The translations under genes and the position numbers were made by a program. The notes below the pieces were generated by a model. The model worked only from the letters and a program-made list of their open reading frames with translations. It ran no database searches and was not told the DNA's origin. This document shows, piece after piece, positions 34,238-44,676 of a stretch of DNA of 64,000 bases. How positions within the stretch are numbered: the stretch's first letter is position 1; the number at the start of each line of letters is the position of its first letter. This DNA comes from Melastoma dodecandrum (taxonomy: Eukaryota > Streptophyta > Magnoliopsida > Myrtales > Melastomataceae), in assembly GCA_029817715.1 (NCBI GenBank), contig JARUPY010000473.1, positions 4,712,001 through 4,776,000 of the forward strand, written 5' to 3'.

Positions 34238-35686
34238 ATGGTGGAGGTACAGAGGATAAGAAGCATGGTGATGGAAACCATTGACTGTTCATCGCCTCTC
34301 TACATCAATCCTGCAGATTTACAGATCGGGGCGCTGGTGTCGCCGGAACTCACAGATGGTAATTACGCAACGTGGAGGAGGTCCTTTGAGTTGGCCCTTT
34401 CAATCAAAAACAAAACAGGCTTTGTGGATGGCTCTATCTCACAACCAGAGAGGGGAAGCAGTCAGTTCGCAGCCTGGAAACGTTGTGATAACCTGGTCAA
34501 GTCTTGGCTCCAAAGGTCACTCTCCATCACTATTGCTTCTACGATTTTCTTTCTGGATACGGCGAAGGAAATCTGGGATGAGCTGCAGGAGAAATATGGT
34601 GTTCCGGATGATGTTAGAATCTGCCAACTGCAGCAGGAGTACTATGGCTTGGTGCAAGGCACAAAAACTGTTTTTTATAGTGAAATGCTATCCTTGTTGC
34701 GTGAATTAAAAAACTATAGACCATCACCACAATGTAACTGCAGAAAGTGTGATTGTGGTTGGGAGAAGATGTACATGGAGCAGGAACAGAAGGATGTAGT
34801 ATTCAGGTTCTTGAATGGTTTGAACAAAGAATTTGGAGCCTTGCGGACTCAACTTTTACTTCGGAAACCTTTTCCTTCCCTTGCAGAAGCTTATAATTTT
34901 GTTCAGCGAGAAGAATTGCAACAAAGCAGGACACTAGAAGGGAGTATCTACCCAGGGAGGCTGATGGCTGCTGCTGTTGAGTTAAGTGAAGGATTGCAGG
35001 TCACGGCAGAGGAGAACAAAAACAAGCAGGTGGCTTATGTGGAAAGAAGAAGATTTAAAGATGAACTGTTCTGTGAAAACTGCAAAAAGAGGGGGCATAT
35101 TAAGGATAATTACTATTTTCTGGTTGGCTTTCCTCCTACACAAAGAGGGGGAAGAGGCAGAGGAAGAAACAATCAAAGGGGAGGAATGATTGGAGGAAGA
35201 AGAGTGAGCCTCACCATGACAGATAACTGTGCAAACACACAGCAAAATTTGTCTCAACTAGGTCTGACAGAGCCACAGGTGAGGAAGCTAATGAAGTTTC
35301 TCAGTGTGGATGATTCTGGCCAATTTAGTGGTGTTACAGACCGGGGACAAACCACAAATACCCAGCTAGATACACCCTTACCAAATCACTTCTCAGGTAC
35401 TCTGTCCTTATCAAATAAAAATACACAACTAGATGATCACATCTGGATCTTGGACACGGGTGCCACAGATCACGTGGTTTCTTGTCTTGATTATTTTGTT
35501 TCAGCCTCCAAACTAACCATTCCTTTACAGATTCAACTACCTAACAATGCCACAGTTCATGCTACACATATAGGAGCTGTTAAACTCACCAATGACCTTG
35601 CTCTTGAAAAAGCTTTGTTTGTTCCATCTTTCTCGTTTAACCTTATCTCTGTCAGCAAGCTACAGCCACTAAAACCATTTGTCTGA
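34238..35686 (+). CDS. Copia gag and protease open frame
   Basis: A 482-codon frame starting five bases after the primer site. The gag capsid part includes ELTDGNYATWRRSFELALSI, KEIWDELQEKYGVPDD and VFRFLNGLNKEFGALRTQLL. A CENCKKRGHIKDNYYFLVG stretch stands where the CCHC zinc knuckle belongs; the final Cys appears replaced by Tyr, so the knuckle is damaged. The protease active site is WILDTGATDHVV. The frame ends early at 35684-35686, just where the GAG-pre-integrase part should start, because of a frameshift. Confidence 0.85.
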   Translation: MVEVQRIRSMVMETIDCSSPLYINPADLQIGALVSPELTDGNYATWRRSFELALSIKNKTGFVDGSISQPERGSSQFAAWKRCDNLVKSWLQRSLSITIASTIFFLDTAKEIWDELQEKYGVPDDVRICQLQQEYYGLVQGTKTVFYSEMLSLLRELKNYRPSPQCNCRKCDCGWEKMYMEQEQKDVVFRFLNGLNKEFGALRTQLLLRKPFPSLAEAYNFVQREELQQSRTLEGSIYPGRLMAAAVELSEGLQVTAEENKNKQVAYVERRRFKDELFCENCKKRGHIKDNYYFLVGFPPTQRGGRGRGRNNQRGGMIGGRRVSLTMTDNCANTQQNLSQLGLTEPQVRKLMKFLSVDDSGQFSGVTDRGQTTNTQLDTPLPNHFSGTLSLSNKNTQLDDHIWILDTGATDHVVSCLDYFVSASKLTIPLQIQLPNNATVHATHIGAVKLTNDLALEKALFVPSFSFNLISVSKLQPLKPFV

Positions 35687-35733
35687 TTTTTTCACATGAT
35701 TGTTGTCGAATTCAGGACCTGCACACCTAGAGG

Positions 35734-37566
35734 ATGATTGGACTTGCTAGAAGAGAGGGAGTTTTATATGTGCTTCAGAAGGAACAAGGAACAGAACAGT
35801 CTTATGCTTCACATTCAGTCAGGCCTGTTAAAGCTCTTAACAACACACAATCCTTTCCGCATAGTATAAGTACTGTAAAGCCATATACTACTTTGGATCA
35901 TTTTGACTTGTGGCATTTACGTTTGGGACATGTGCCATTTGATAAACTAAGTGCTTTAAAATTAATTGACTCTTCTATCACTTTGTTAGATCATAATGCA
36001 TGTTCAGTTTGCCATGAGGCTAAACAAAAGAGGTTATTGTTCCCTCTCAGCAGCATTCAAACATCAAAACCATTTGATTTGCTTCACTGTGATATCTGGG
36101 GGCGGTGCTCTGAAATTGACTTAGGTGGGCACAAATACTTCCTCACTATTGTAGATGATTATAGTCGTGTGACTTGGATTTTCTTAATGCAGACAAAATC
36201 AGAAGTGCAAGCTTTACTTCACCAATTTCATGCTTTTGTAAAAACGCAGTTCAATGCAAATATTAAAGTGCTCGGGAGTGACAAGGGTCAACAGTTTAAC
36301 TTTCCATCCTTTTATCAAGAATTTGGTATTGCACATCATACTTCATGTGTTGAGACTCCCCAGTAAAATGGGGTAGTGGAACGTAAGCACCAACACTTAA
36401 TGCAAGTTACAAGAGCATTGTTGTTTCAGGCTAACTTACCTTTTTTGTTCTGGGGATATGCTCTATTAGCCGCAGTCCATGTCATTAATAGATTGCCAAG
36501 TAAAATTCTGCATCTTAAATCACCATATGAGATTTTATTTCTTAAAAAACCTTCATATCAGCATATGCGTGTGTTTGGATCTCTTTGTTATGCTTGTACC
36601 CCAGCACAAGGAAGAAAGAAACTGGATAAGCGTTCCAGGAAATGCCTTTTCTTAGGATACCCATTTGGAACAAAAGGATATTATCTTTTTTATTTGGAAA
36701 GTCAGAAGATTTTTATTTCTCGTAATGTCACATTTTATGAGCATATTGTCCCTTCTGTGTCACATAGTAATCCCAGTCCAGATACATCACTGGTTTTGCC
36801 TAATATACTGCATCCTTCAGAAAATAATGTGTTCTATGATATTTCTCATTCACCTTTACTGGATAATCCTGCATCCACTTCAAACACAAACATATCAAAC
36901 ACCAATGTAATACTTAATGACGATAACATGCCTGATTTGAGGAGAAGCACAAGGCCATGTAAACTTCCCAGTTATCTGCAGGAGTATCATATAAACCTAT
37001 CCACTCAACTAGCAGGACCAGTCTCTTTCAACAGGTCAGCTTCTTCCTGTTCTTCTGTTTCACAGACACACCCAATAGAACCTTTCATTTCTTATACTAG
37101 ACTGTCCAAGCCTTATAAACATTTCTTATTGTCTCTGGAAAGTAACATCGAACCAAGGAGTTATGATGAGGCCAGATTTATTCCACACTGGGAAGCGGCA
37201 ATGGTTTCTGAACTTAAGGCTTTGCAAGACAATGGCACTTGGGACATAGTTTCCCTTCCACCAGGAAAGGGAGTTGTTGGCTGCAAATGGGTTTATAAAA
37301 CGAAGCTTCAGGCAGATGGTACCATTGAAAGACATAAAGCCAGGCTGGTTGCGAAGGGATATACCCAACGTGAAGGATTCGATTACCAAGAAACATTCTC
37401 CCCAGTGGCAAAGCACACTTCTGTACGGACTTTCCTGGCACTAGCGGCATTAAAAGGTTGGGATTTGCGTCAATTTGACATACACAATGCTTTCTTAAAT
37501 GGAGATCTTGATGAAGATATACATGGCACTTCCTCAAGGCTTGGACATTCAGGGGGAGACAGCTGA
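35734..37566 (+). pseudogene. Copia integrase and start of RT, with in-frame stop
   Basis: The GAG-pre-integrase block FDLWHLRLGHVPFDKLSAL is followed by a CSVCHEAKQKRL zinc finger. The integrase core has LLHCDIWGRC (first Asp), KVLGSDKGQQF (second Asp) and VVERKHQHLM (Glu). A TAA at 36364-36366 splits the core where the family has Gln-Asn-Gly. The second frame goes on to VFGSLCYACTPAQGRKKLDK and the RT start (GCKWVYKTKLQADGTIERHK, RQFDIHNAFLNGDLDEDI). It shifts out of frame near 37520. Confidence 0.88.
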
Positions 37567-37760
37567 AGGCTCCACGTCTACAATGGTGTGCAAACTGAAA
37601 AAAATCCCTCTATGGACTGAAGCAGGCTTCACGTCAATGGAACAGCAAGCTGACGAGTTGTTTAACAGAAAATGGCTTCAAACAATCACGTGCTGATTAT
37701 ACCCTTTTTACCTAGCATGAAGCAGATGACTTTGTAGCGGTTCTTGTCTATGTAGATGAT

Positions 37761-38750
37761 ATGGCAGTGGCTGGAACAAGTGAAAGGGTGATTGATGAGT
37801 TGAGAAAATGCTTACAGAAGGAATTCAAAGTCACAGATCTTGGAGTCTTGAGGTTTTTCTTAGGACTTGAAATTGCAAGGTCAAGAAAGGGAATCTTTGT
37901 ATCACAGAGAGGGTATTTAGTAAGGCTATTGGACGAAACAGGGAAACTGGCTTCAAAGACCAGTACAATACCTGTTATCCCTAATCACAAGCTGGCGCAT
38001 GAAGGTGAAGAGGAAATAATAGATGCAAGTGCATATAGGAGACTTGTGGGAAGACTAATCTATCTAAGCATCACACGGCCAGATTTGACATACGCTGTAC
38101 ACATACTAGCTCAATTCATGGACCGACCCGGGAGAAAGCATTGGGATGCCGCATGTTATGTGCTTAGATATTTGAAAGGAACACCGGGAAAAGGAATATT
38201 TTTTCCGCGAAATTCAGAACCACAACTGCGAGCGTACTCAGATAGCGAATGGGGAGGTTGTGTTGAGACTCGCAAGTCAACAACTGGGTTTAGTGTGTTT
38301 CTGGGAGCCTCACTGATCAGTTGGAGATCGAAAAAACAAAAGACAGTGGCTAGAAGTTCTACAGAGGCAGAGTATCGTGCTGTGGCAACAGTTACAGCAG
38401 AAGTGATTTGGTTGATCACTTTGTTGGGAGATTTTGGATTGAAAACAGAGGATTCTGTTCCTCTCTTCTGCGACAACAAATCAACAATACACATCAGCAA
38501 AAATCCGGTGTTTCATGAGCATACGAAGCATTTGGAAATAGATTTACATTTTGTAAGGGAGAAAATCGAAGGAGTAATCAAGATGATACACGTGAGAACC
38601 GAGCACCAAGTTGCAGATATGTTTACAAAGGCTCTTCATCCGGGGAGATTAAATTTTCTGCTTGACAAGATTGGGATGCAAGATATTCATTGCTCCCATC
38701 TTGAGGGGGAGTGTGAGCAGAAAGATCAAGATGCAGCAAGGAGGAAATAA
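37761..38750 (+). CDS. Copia RT C-terminus and RNase H open frame
   Basis: 330 codons. The RT catalytic YVDD lies just upstream (LVYVDDMAVAG). The frame then gives FKVTDLGVLRFFLGLEIARS, RPDLTYAVHILAQFM, and the RNase H blocks AYSDSEWGGCVETRKSTTGF, ARSSTEAEYRAV and LFCDNKSTIHI. The tail IHVRTEHQVADMFTKALHPG is the normal copia C-terminus. It is open to its own stop but separated from the RT N-terminus by frameshifts at about 37520-37700. Confidence 0.88.
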   Translation: MAVAGTSERVIDELRKCLQKEFKVTDLGVLRFFLGLEIARSRKGIFVSQRGYLVRLLDETGKLASKTSTIPVIPNHKLAHEGEEEIIDASAYRRLVGRLIYLSITRPDLTYAVHILAQFMDRPGRKHWDAACYVLRYLKGTPGKGIFFPRNSEPQLRAYSDSEWGGCVETRKSTTGFSVFLGASLISWRSKKQKTVARSSTEAEYRAVATVTAEVIWLITLLGDFGLKTEDSVPLFCDNKSTIHISKNPVFHEHTKHLEIDLHFVREKIEGVIKMIHVRTEHQVADMFTKALHPGRLNFLLDKIGMQDIHCSHLEGECEQKDQDAARRK

Positions 38751-39081
38751 ACAGAAGGTGCAGAAGTTGCTATCTGTGAGAGGAGACGGTGAAGGTAGAA
38801 TAAAAGTTGCACAAGGGTGAAGAAATGGGTAAGGCCTAGAGAAGTAGAAGAGAAAGCCCAGTCCGTTTCTTACTTCTATAAGGATACAATAGTAAATGTA
38901 CATATAGGTTGTTATGCAGAGAGAGGAGTGGAGGTACGACCCCTCCTCAACCTTTTTAACAAAACACGTGGGGAAGGAAAAACAGATGGATAAGTTTTCT
39001 GGGTTTTTCTTTCCTAATGGGATGAAGGTGGTGAAAAAGCTTTCCTATTTTTTTCTCTGGTGACACCTCCTCTTGCCTTCA
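38712..39081 (+). repeat. 3' LTR of intronic copia element
   Basis: Partner of 33852-34221. Confidence 0.92.
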
Positions 39082-39437
39082 GGGAAAGCAAGCATCTAAT
39101 GTGATCGGTCCATGGCCAGATGAGAGTCTCGGGGATCTTGACCAACGCACCGTTCATGCTGAACGTGGACTGTGATATGTACGCAAACAACCCGCACATC
39201 ATGTTGCATTCCCTGTCTCTTTGTTGGTGCCAAATCGAAATCAGACAGCGCTTTTGTGCAGTACCCGCAGTTGTTCTACAACGGGGTTAAGAACGACCCT
39301 TTCCGAAACCAGCTGGTCGTCCTGCTCGAGGTACAGATAACATCCCTCTCCCTCTTGCCATTGAACTACAATCATGCCACTTTCTTAATGTTTTATGGGG
39401 TGCTGTAGTTTGTGGGCGGAGGCATAGTAGGCATTCT

Positions 39438-39560
39438 GATAACCTGTGATAAATATATATTTTCATTCCTCTAATTACGCGATATTGAGTTAAATCCTTG
39501 AGGTATATTATAATATCTGAATATATTACTTAGGTTGGGGTACTGCTGAGAGTTTTATTA
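39438..39560. other. Left edge of material inserted into a CslG exon
   Basis: The coding text FVGGGIVGI breaks off here and AT-rich non-coding DNA begins. Confidence 0.4.
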
Positions 39561-41720
39561 ATTTTTTAGGTAAATTCGGAAGGAAGGAGGGTGGATGGAG
39601 TTTTGCAGAGAGCTGGTGCAGTTGTACCAGAAAGTGTTGCAGCCGCACAATTGGACAGAAATTGGATAGAAACTTCGTCCAGCTGCGTGGAAATTTCGTG
39701 CAGTTGCACCACGGCAACCTCAAATGCACAGAAACTTCGTGCAGCTGAATAGAAATTTTGTGCAGCTGCACGTACATACGCGAGGAAATATTTTATTTCC
39801 TAGAATCTCTATACCTCCAGATTTTGAAGATCCTCTAGGGTTTAATCCTTGGAGGTATGAAAAGGGACGTCCTACCTTCTTGAAGGGAGTGCCGGGAACG
39901 AGAGATCACACCGGGCTGCACACGAAAACATTCGACAAAGCTTCAGGCGATGTTTAAGATGTTTTCCTTTTCTTCTTTAGTTTTTGTGTTTGATTATTTT
40001 TAGCATGAACTAAATCTTTTCTCTAGGAATATGACGAACTCGGTTGTGGAGGTACTTTCTTAGTGAATTCCTTTGAACTATCTCATTTCGTATTTTATTT
40101 ATTCACTTCACTTGTCCTTATTGCTTGCGTGCGTGTGACAGACGTTCGTATTGATCGCTTGTGCTTAAGTGAGCTCGAGAGAGGATCTTACGAGAAGAAG
40201 TGGTGGTGAAAGTAACTTGATTTGTCTCGTGAGAGCGAGTAGACTTAAGGTGGTATAGAGATATACACTGAAGGCAACCAAGGAAAATCGAGACTTAACG
40301 CATCTAATTAATTACGAGCCTAGAGATAGGGATTGGTTATTTAGGTAGTTTGGCAGACTTCGAGAGGAGCACGATAACTAGGGATTTCGATTAGTAGACG
40401 AATACAAAATTGAGATAGGGAGAGGGGAGACACGGGATAGTAACGAAACAATTGAGGCATTCATAGTCCTAGGTTTTCTTATTATTGATTTCACTTTGCC
40501 TTTACTTTATTTACTTGCTTTCGTTTTTAGTTTTAGTTACAATTCTCATTACTTTCGGGTTGACTTTGAAAGCTTTGGCATCGAAGGAAATTTTTTAGGT
40601 AAATTCGGAAGGAAGGAGGGCGGATGGAGTTTTGTAGAGAGTTGGTGCAGCTTCACCAGAAAGTGTTGTAGCCGCACAATTGGACAGAAATTGGACTGAA
40701 ACTTCTTGCATCTACGCGGAAATTTCGTGCAGCTGCACCACAGCAACCTCAAATGCACAGAAACTTCGTGCAGCTGCACGAAAATTTCATGCAGCTGCAT
40801 GTACGGACGCGAGGAAATATTTTATTTCCTAGAATCTCTCTACCTTCCAGATTTTGAAGATCCTATAGGGTTTAATCCTTGGAGGTATAAAAAGGGACAT
40901 CCTACCTTCTTGAAGGGTGTGCCGGGAACGAGAGATCACACCGGGCCGCACAGAAGGCATTCTACAAAGCTTCGGACAATGTTTAAGATGTTTTCCTTTT
41001 TTTCTTTAGTTTTGTGTTTAATTATTTTCAGCATGAACTAAATCTTTTCTCTAGGAATATGATGAACTCGGTTGTGGAGTTACTTTCTTAGTAAATTCCT
41101 TTGAACTATCTCGTTTAGTATTTTGTTTATTTACTTCACTTGTTCTTAATGCTTGCGTGCGTGGGACCGACGTTCGTATTGATCGCTTGTGCTTGAGTGA
41201 GCTCGAGAAAGGATCTTAGGAAAAGAAGTAGTGGTGAAAGTAGCCTGGTTTGTGTCGTGAGAGCGGGCGGACTTAAGGTGGTATAGAGATATACAAAGAA
41301 GGCAACCAAGGGAAATCGGGACTTAACACATCTAATTTATAATGAGCCTAGAGATATGGATCGGTTATTTAGGTAGTTCGGCAGACTTCGAGAGGAGCAC
41401 GATAACTAGGGATTTCGGTTAGTAGACGAACACAAAATTGAGATAGGGCAAAGGGAAGACACGGGATAGTAACAAAACAATTGAGGGATTCATAGTCCTA
41501 GGTTTTCTTATTATTGATTTCACTTTGCCTTTACTATATTTACTTGCTTTCGTTTTTAGTTTTAGTAACAATTCTCATTACTTTCGGGTTGACTTTGAAA
41601 GCGTTGGCATCGGACGATAGAAGGGATTTCAAGTACTGTCTCCTCGTGGGATCAACACTTTACTTACTCTATATTACTTGACGCGACCCGTGCACTTGCG
41701 GATTTTAGCGAACACATTCA
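39561..41720 (+). repeat. Two tandem 1.03-kb units, probably an Athila-like Ty3 LTR
   Basis: Unit 1 (39561 to about 40588) and unit 2 (about 40589-41615) are collinear head-to-tail copies at roughly 93-95% identity, both starting TTTTTTAGGTAAATTCGGAA. Each opens with an array of short words (AAACTTCGTGCAGCTGCA and variants), then a TTCCTAGAATCTC block and a CACGATAACTAGGGATTTCG block. After unit 2, GTGGGATCAACACTTTACTT and CGACCCGTGCACTTGCGG resemble the 3' end of Athila-type LTRs. No coding domain is present. I read it as a (solo) LTR with an internal duplication, sitting inside a CslG exon. Confidence 0.6.
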
Positions 41721-41759
41721 AGGTCCATTCTACCAAGGAATCGGATGCTTTCATAGGGA

Positions 41760-42440
41760 GAAGTTGATGCGCTACCAACCGCAGAAACGAGAAAATACTA
41801 CAACGATGACCGAACGCACAAACGAAGGAATAGAACTGGGACTGCCGCTGGATACAGCCAAAGCATCACCAGAACTGAACGATGGTTGAACGCCACACAA
41901 CCGGATACAAAAACACCACTTATCATAGGGACACTCTGATACTAACTGACGTGGGTACGGGGTGGGACAGTTCGGTTGGTCAATGACAATTGAACCAAGA
42001 GGGCGAACGATAACAGGTGAGGGTGATAAACTGGAAAGTAAAGGATAACGACGTGCTAACCTTTGAAACAAGCTAAGCCACCACCGAAGAATGGACGTGC
42101 ACTGCCCGGACTGCGTACGGATAGAGCAACAGCACCACCGTATTTGGACTCGGGGTTGAACGACACTACGACCAGATACAGGTACACACCACCGGTGTAA
42201 TGAACGCTCGGGTAATTTCGTCACACACAAAATCCACCAAGTGATAAGAGAAAGAGAGAATCAAAGAGTTTCTGGATTTAAACTTCTGAATTCACGATAA
42301 GCTGTCTTTTCTTGTGTTACAATGCAAGGGCTTATATAGGCTGCCCAATGAAAGACAATTAAGAAAATGAAACAAAAGATACGGAAAATAACAACAGAAG
42401 ATAAGAAAAGGGCACATATTATTGTCCCCCGACAAGATCT
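41760..42440 (-). repeat. Fragment of a minus-strand LTR element with degenerate primer site
   Basis: CACTCTGATACTAA near 41935 is the complement of TTAGTATCAGAGTG, a decayed initiator-Met primer site (TGGTATCAGAGC). On the same strand a CCTATATAAGCCCTTGCA TATA context lies near 42330. This fits an LTR plus the start of an internal region. No full gag is readable, and no partner LTR was found. Confidence 0.4.
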
Positions 42441-43035
42441 GAAAAGCTGGTGGGCACGGTAGTGGAGCAGACGCGACTCTTGAGTTGCAAGTTGTTAGAC
42501 CCGACCCGTCAAACCGTAACCGCCCCTTGGATTTCTCGTCCCTTCAGCTTCCTTCGCCCATCGTTCGAGTTGTCCCCATAGCCTGGCCTTGCACGTTCTC
42601 GAGTTCACCCTCAGAGAGATCTGTTCTCGAGACACCCTTTCCGTTCGACCTCAAGATGAACTTCAGTCTTCTTGAGTTGACGAATCAACTTGACCACTTC
42701 AATAGCGTAAAGGCGCTCCTCATCTCAAGCATTCCTTTCGACTTGACCTCGACTTGGCCAACTCGCATTACATTCATTCGAGGGATACTGGTGGCCTGTT
42801 GGGTTCGTAACTCGATCACAAACGGTTATGAAGAAGGTAACTCTACCTCGATTTTCCTCGAGTCGACGTATCTAGAATTGGTTGCAATTTCGCATTAGAA
42901 GTGATTTACGGTGCATTGCCAAATGATATCCCTGACACAACATATCTCAAATTGAACGGTGACCGTGCACGAACTGGATCAATCACTTTAAAAGGCAAAG
43001 AACTACACCGATGATCCTGAATTTATTCAACTTCG
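42441..43035. other. Unassigned sequence inside the CslG locus
   Basis: Contains repeated CTCGAGTT/CTTGAGTTGACG words and a 42485-42898 open frame without a recognisable domain. Likely repeat-derived. Confidence 0.35.
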
Positions 43036-44317
43036 TTGTTTTGTCAGGAAAGGAGCCTGCTGCTCTCGTACAGGGCTCGCTCAAAGGGTTCGGAACTTCA
43101 AAAGTGTTCATCCGCTCTGCTTATATACTCTGGATGGAACATTGGAATCAGAATCTCCCAGGGTCTTTCCAGCTCTCTTGAGGCGGCTCATGAAGTCGCG
43201 AGTTGCACGTACGAGTATGGCACGGAGTGGGGCAACAAGGTAAGCTTGGGATCATATTCCCCAAAGCAATAAAAAAAACATCGATACTCTCATCTGCGAC
43301 GATGTTGTGGGTGGCAATGGCATGTTCCTTTAGATTGGATTGTTGTATGGATCCACGGCAGAGGACATCCTCACGGGGCTCAGCATCCACAGTAAAGGGT
43401 GGAGATCAACCTACTGCACGCCAGACCTGCCTGCCTTCATGGGATGGGCGCCCAATGGTGGACCAGCAGCCATGACTCAGATGAAGAGATGGGCCAGCAG
43501 TCTACTCGAGGTCCCAGTTGGCAAGAACTCCCCTGTTTCTTCCATGCTCTTTGGGAAGCTCCAGCTCAGGATGTGCATGGCATACGTTATGGTCCTACAA
43601 TGGGCGGTGAGATCCATCCCTGAGACTATGTATGCACTTCTTCCTGCTTCTTGCATCATCACCAATACCCACATCCTGCCCAAGGTAAGAGTCCAGATAG
43701 TTTTCCTTCACTCTGCCTGTGACAGATGAAATAACGCGCTGACTGTGCTCATGTTTTTGTTTAGGTCTTTGATCCTATGGTGGCTATTCCCGTGCTTCTC
43801 TTCTCGACATACTACCTCTTCACCTTATTTGAGTACTTCCCAAGTGTGACTGTCTGTTCGGGCGTGGTTGGACAACCAGCGGATGCAGAGGGTAACATCC
43901 ACGTGTGCCCGGTCTTTCGGGCTCCTGGGAGTCATACTCAAGCTGTTTGGCATATCCCAGACAGTTTTCGAAGTTAGCAAGAAGGAAACTTCTGATCCCA
44001 GGGAGGGTGATACTTTTCGCCAGGGCAAGTTCACCTTCGACGAGTCCCCCATGTTCATACCCGGTACCGCCTTGGCGCTGGTGGAGCTGATGGCATTGGC
44101 GATGATGCTGTTGGGACTGGGGCCAAAGGCGCACGGTAATAACGGCTCAGGTGTGGGGGAGGTTTTATGTGCAGTGTGCATCTTGTTGTCTTTCGGCGTG
44201 TTTATAAGAGGGTTGTTCGAGAAGAAAGGAGGAATCCCCATGTTGACAGTGCTCAAGCCGGCCGTGTTGACAACCCTCTTCGTCCAACTCTCCCTATTGA
44301 CATCAAGAACTTCTTGA

Positions 44318-44676
44318 GATCAATAGGGAGACTCTGCTTTGATGTGTGGCATAATGGAATGGAACTCAACAATCCAAAAGAGTTGGATATTTCTTGTCAT
44401 GGCAGAAGTTTTGCTGGCACCTCTCAAGGGAAAAGGAAGCACGCGTGAGAAAGTGGATTTACTAAAATTCGAAAATGCTACTGGGAAGCACTAACCAGGC
44501 TAAATAATCAACATGAATCAAATGGGATTCAAGTTTTCTCTTTGAAGCCAGAAAGACCGCCGCTTCATCGATACAAATATTTCTCATACACAGCTAACCA
44601 CGAGAAAAGATGACTTATGCATATGCAAGGTCAATGCAATCTAGGGAGAAATGCATGAGCTCAAAGGCGCCTCACC
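44318..44676. other. Convergent intergenic gap
   Basis: About 360 bp between the 3' end of the CslG relic and the stop of the DUF7815 gene. It presumably holds both 3' UTRs. No other feature seen. Confidence 0.4.

Larger units (their letters stand above)
33852..39081 (+). mobile_element. Ty1-copia LTR retrotransposon inside an intron of the CslG-like gene
   Basis: LTRs 33852-34221 and 38712-39081, 370 bp each, differ at about 7 sites (about 2%). The target duplication GGGAA is perfect (33847-33851 and 39082-39086). The primer site TGGTATCAGAGC follows the left LTR at 34222, and a TTGAGGGGGAG polypurine tract precedes the right one. The element lies between MNVL|GTGAGG (about 33798) and CAG|ATGAGAGTCTCG (about 39119), so it occupies a short intron of about 85 bp and is co-oriented with the gene. 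It is the youngest insertion in the window with measurable LTRs. Confidence 0.93.
32792..44317 (+). pseudogene. Cellulose synthase-like protein (CslG-type) gene, disrupted by retrotransposons
   Basis: Block 1 (32792-33798) has an N-terminal membrane pair (VKVFILVLLLSLVLCRAVTL), FKTYPQRL, LPRIDTFVTTADAELQPPII, the first Asp motif CYVSDDGCSPL, CDLVGDFEEFSGTDRRNHPS and [20 protein letters not shown]. After an intron carrying a copia element, block 2 (39120-39437) has [25 protein letters not shown] (DCD) and [20 protein letters not shown], then FVGGGIVGI. Block 3 (43040-44317) has SSLEAAHEVASCTYEYGTEW, TAEDILTGL, QMKRW (the QxxRW motif) and C-terminal membrane segments to a TGA at 44317. CslG enzymes are Golgi/ER glycosyltransferases. 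Damage: a 2-bp deletion near 39208, the GTGCFHRRKVIYGL-type part lost between 39438 and 43040, and frameshifts near 43100 and 43850. Exon 1 to exon 2 also does not join in frame around 33062-33135. Confidence 0.9.

Noticed and set aside
42485..42898. 137-codon open frame inside the CslG locus
   Set aside because: No recognisable motif; lies in repeat-derived sequence with CTCGAGTT words.
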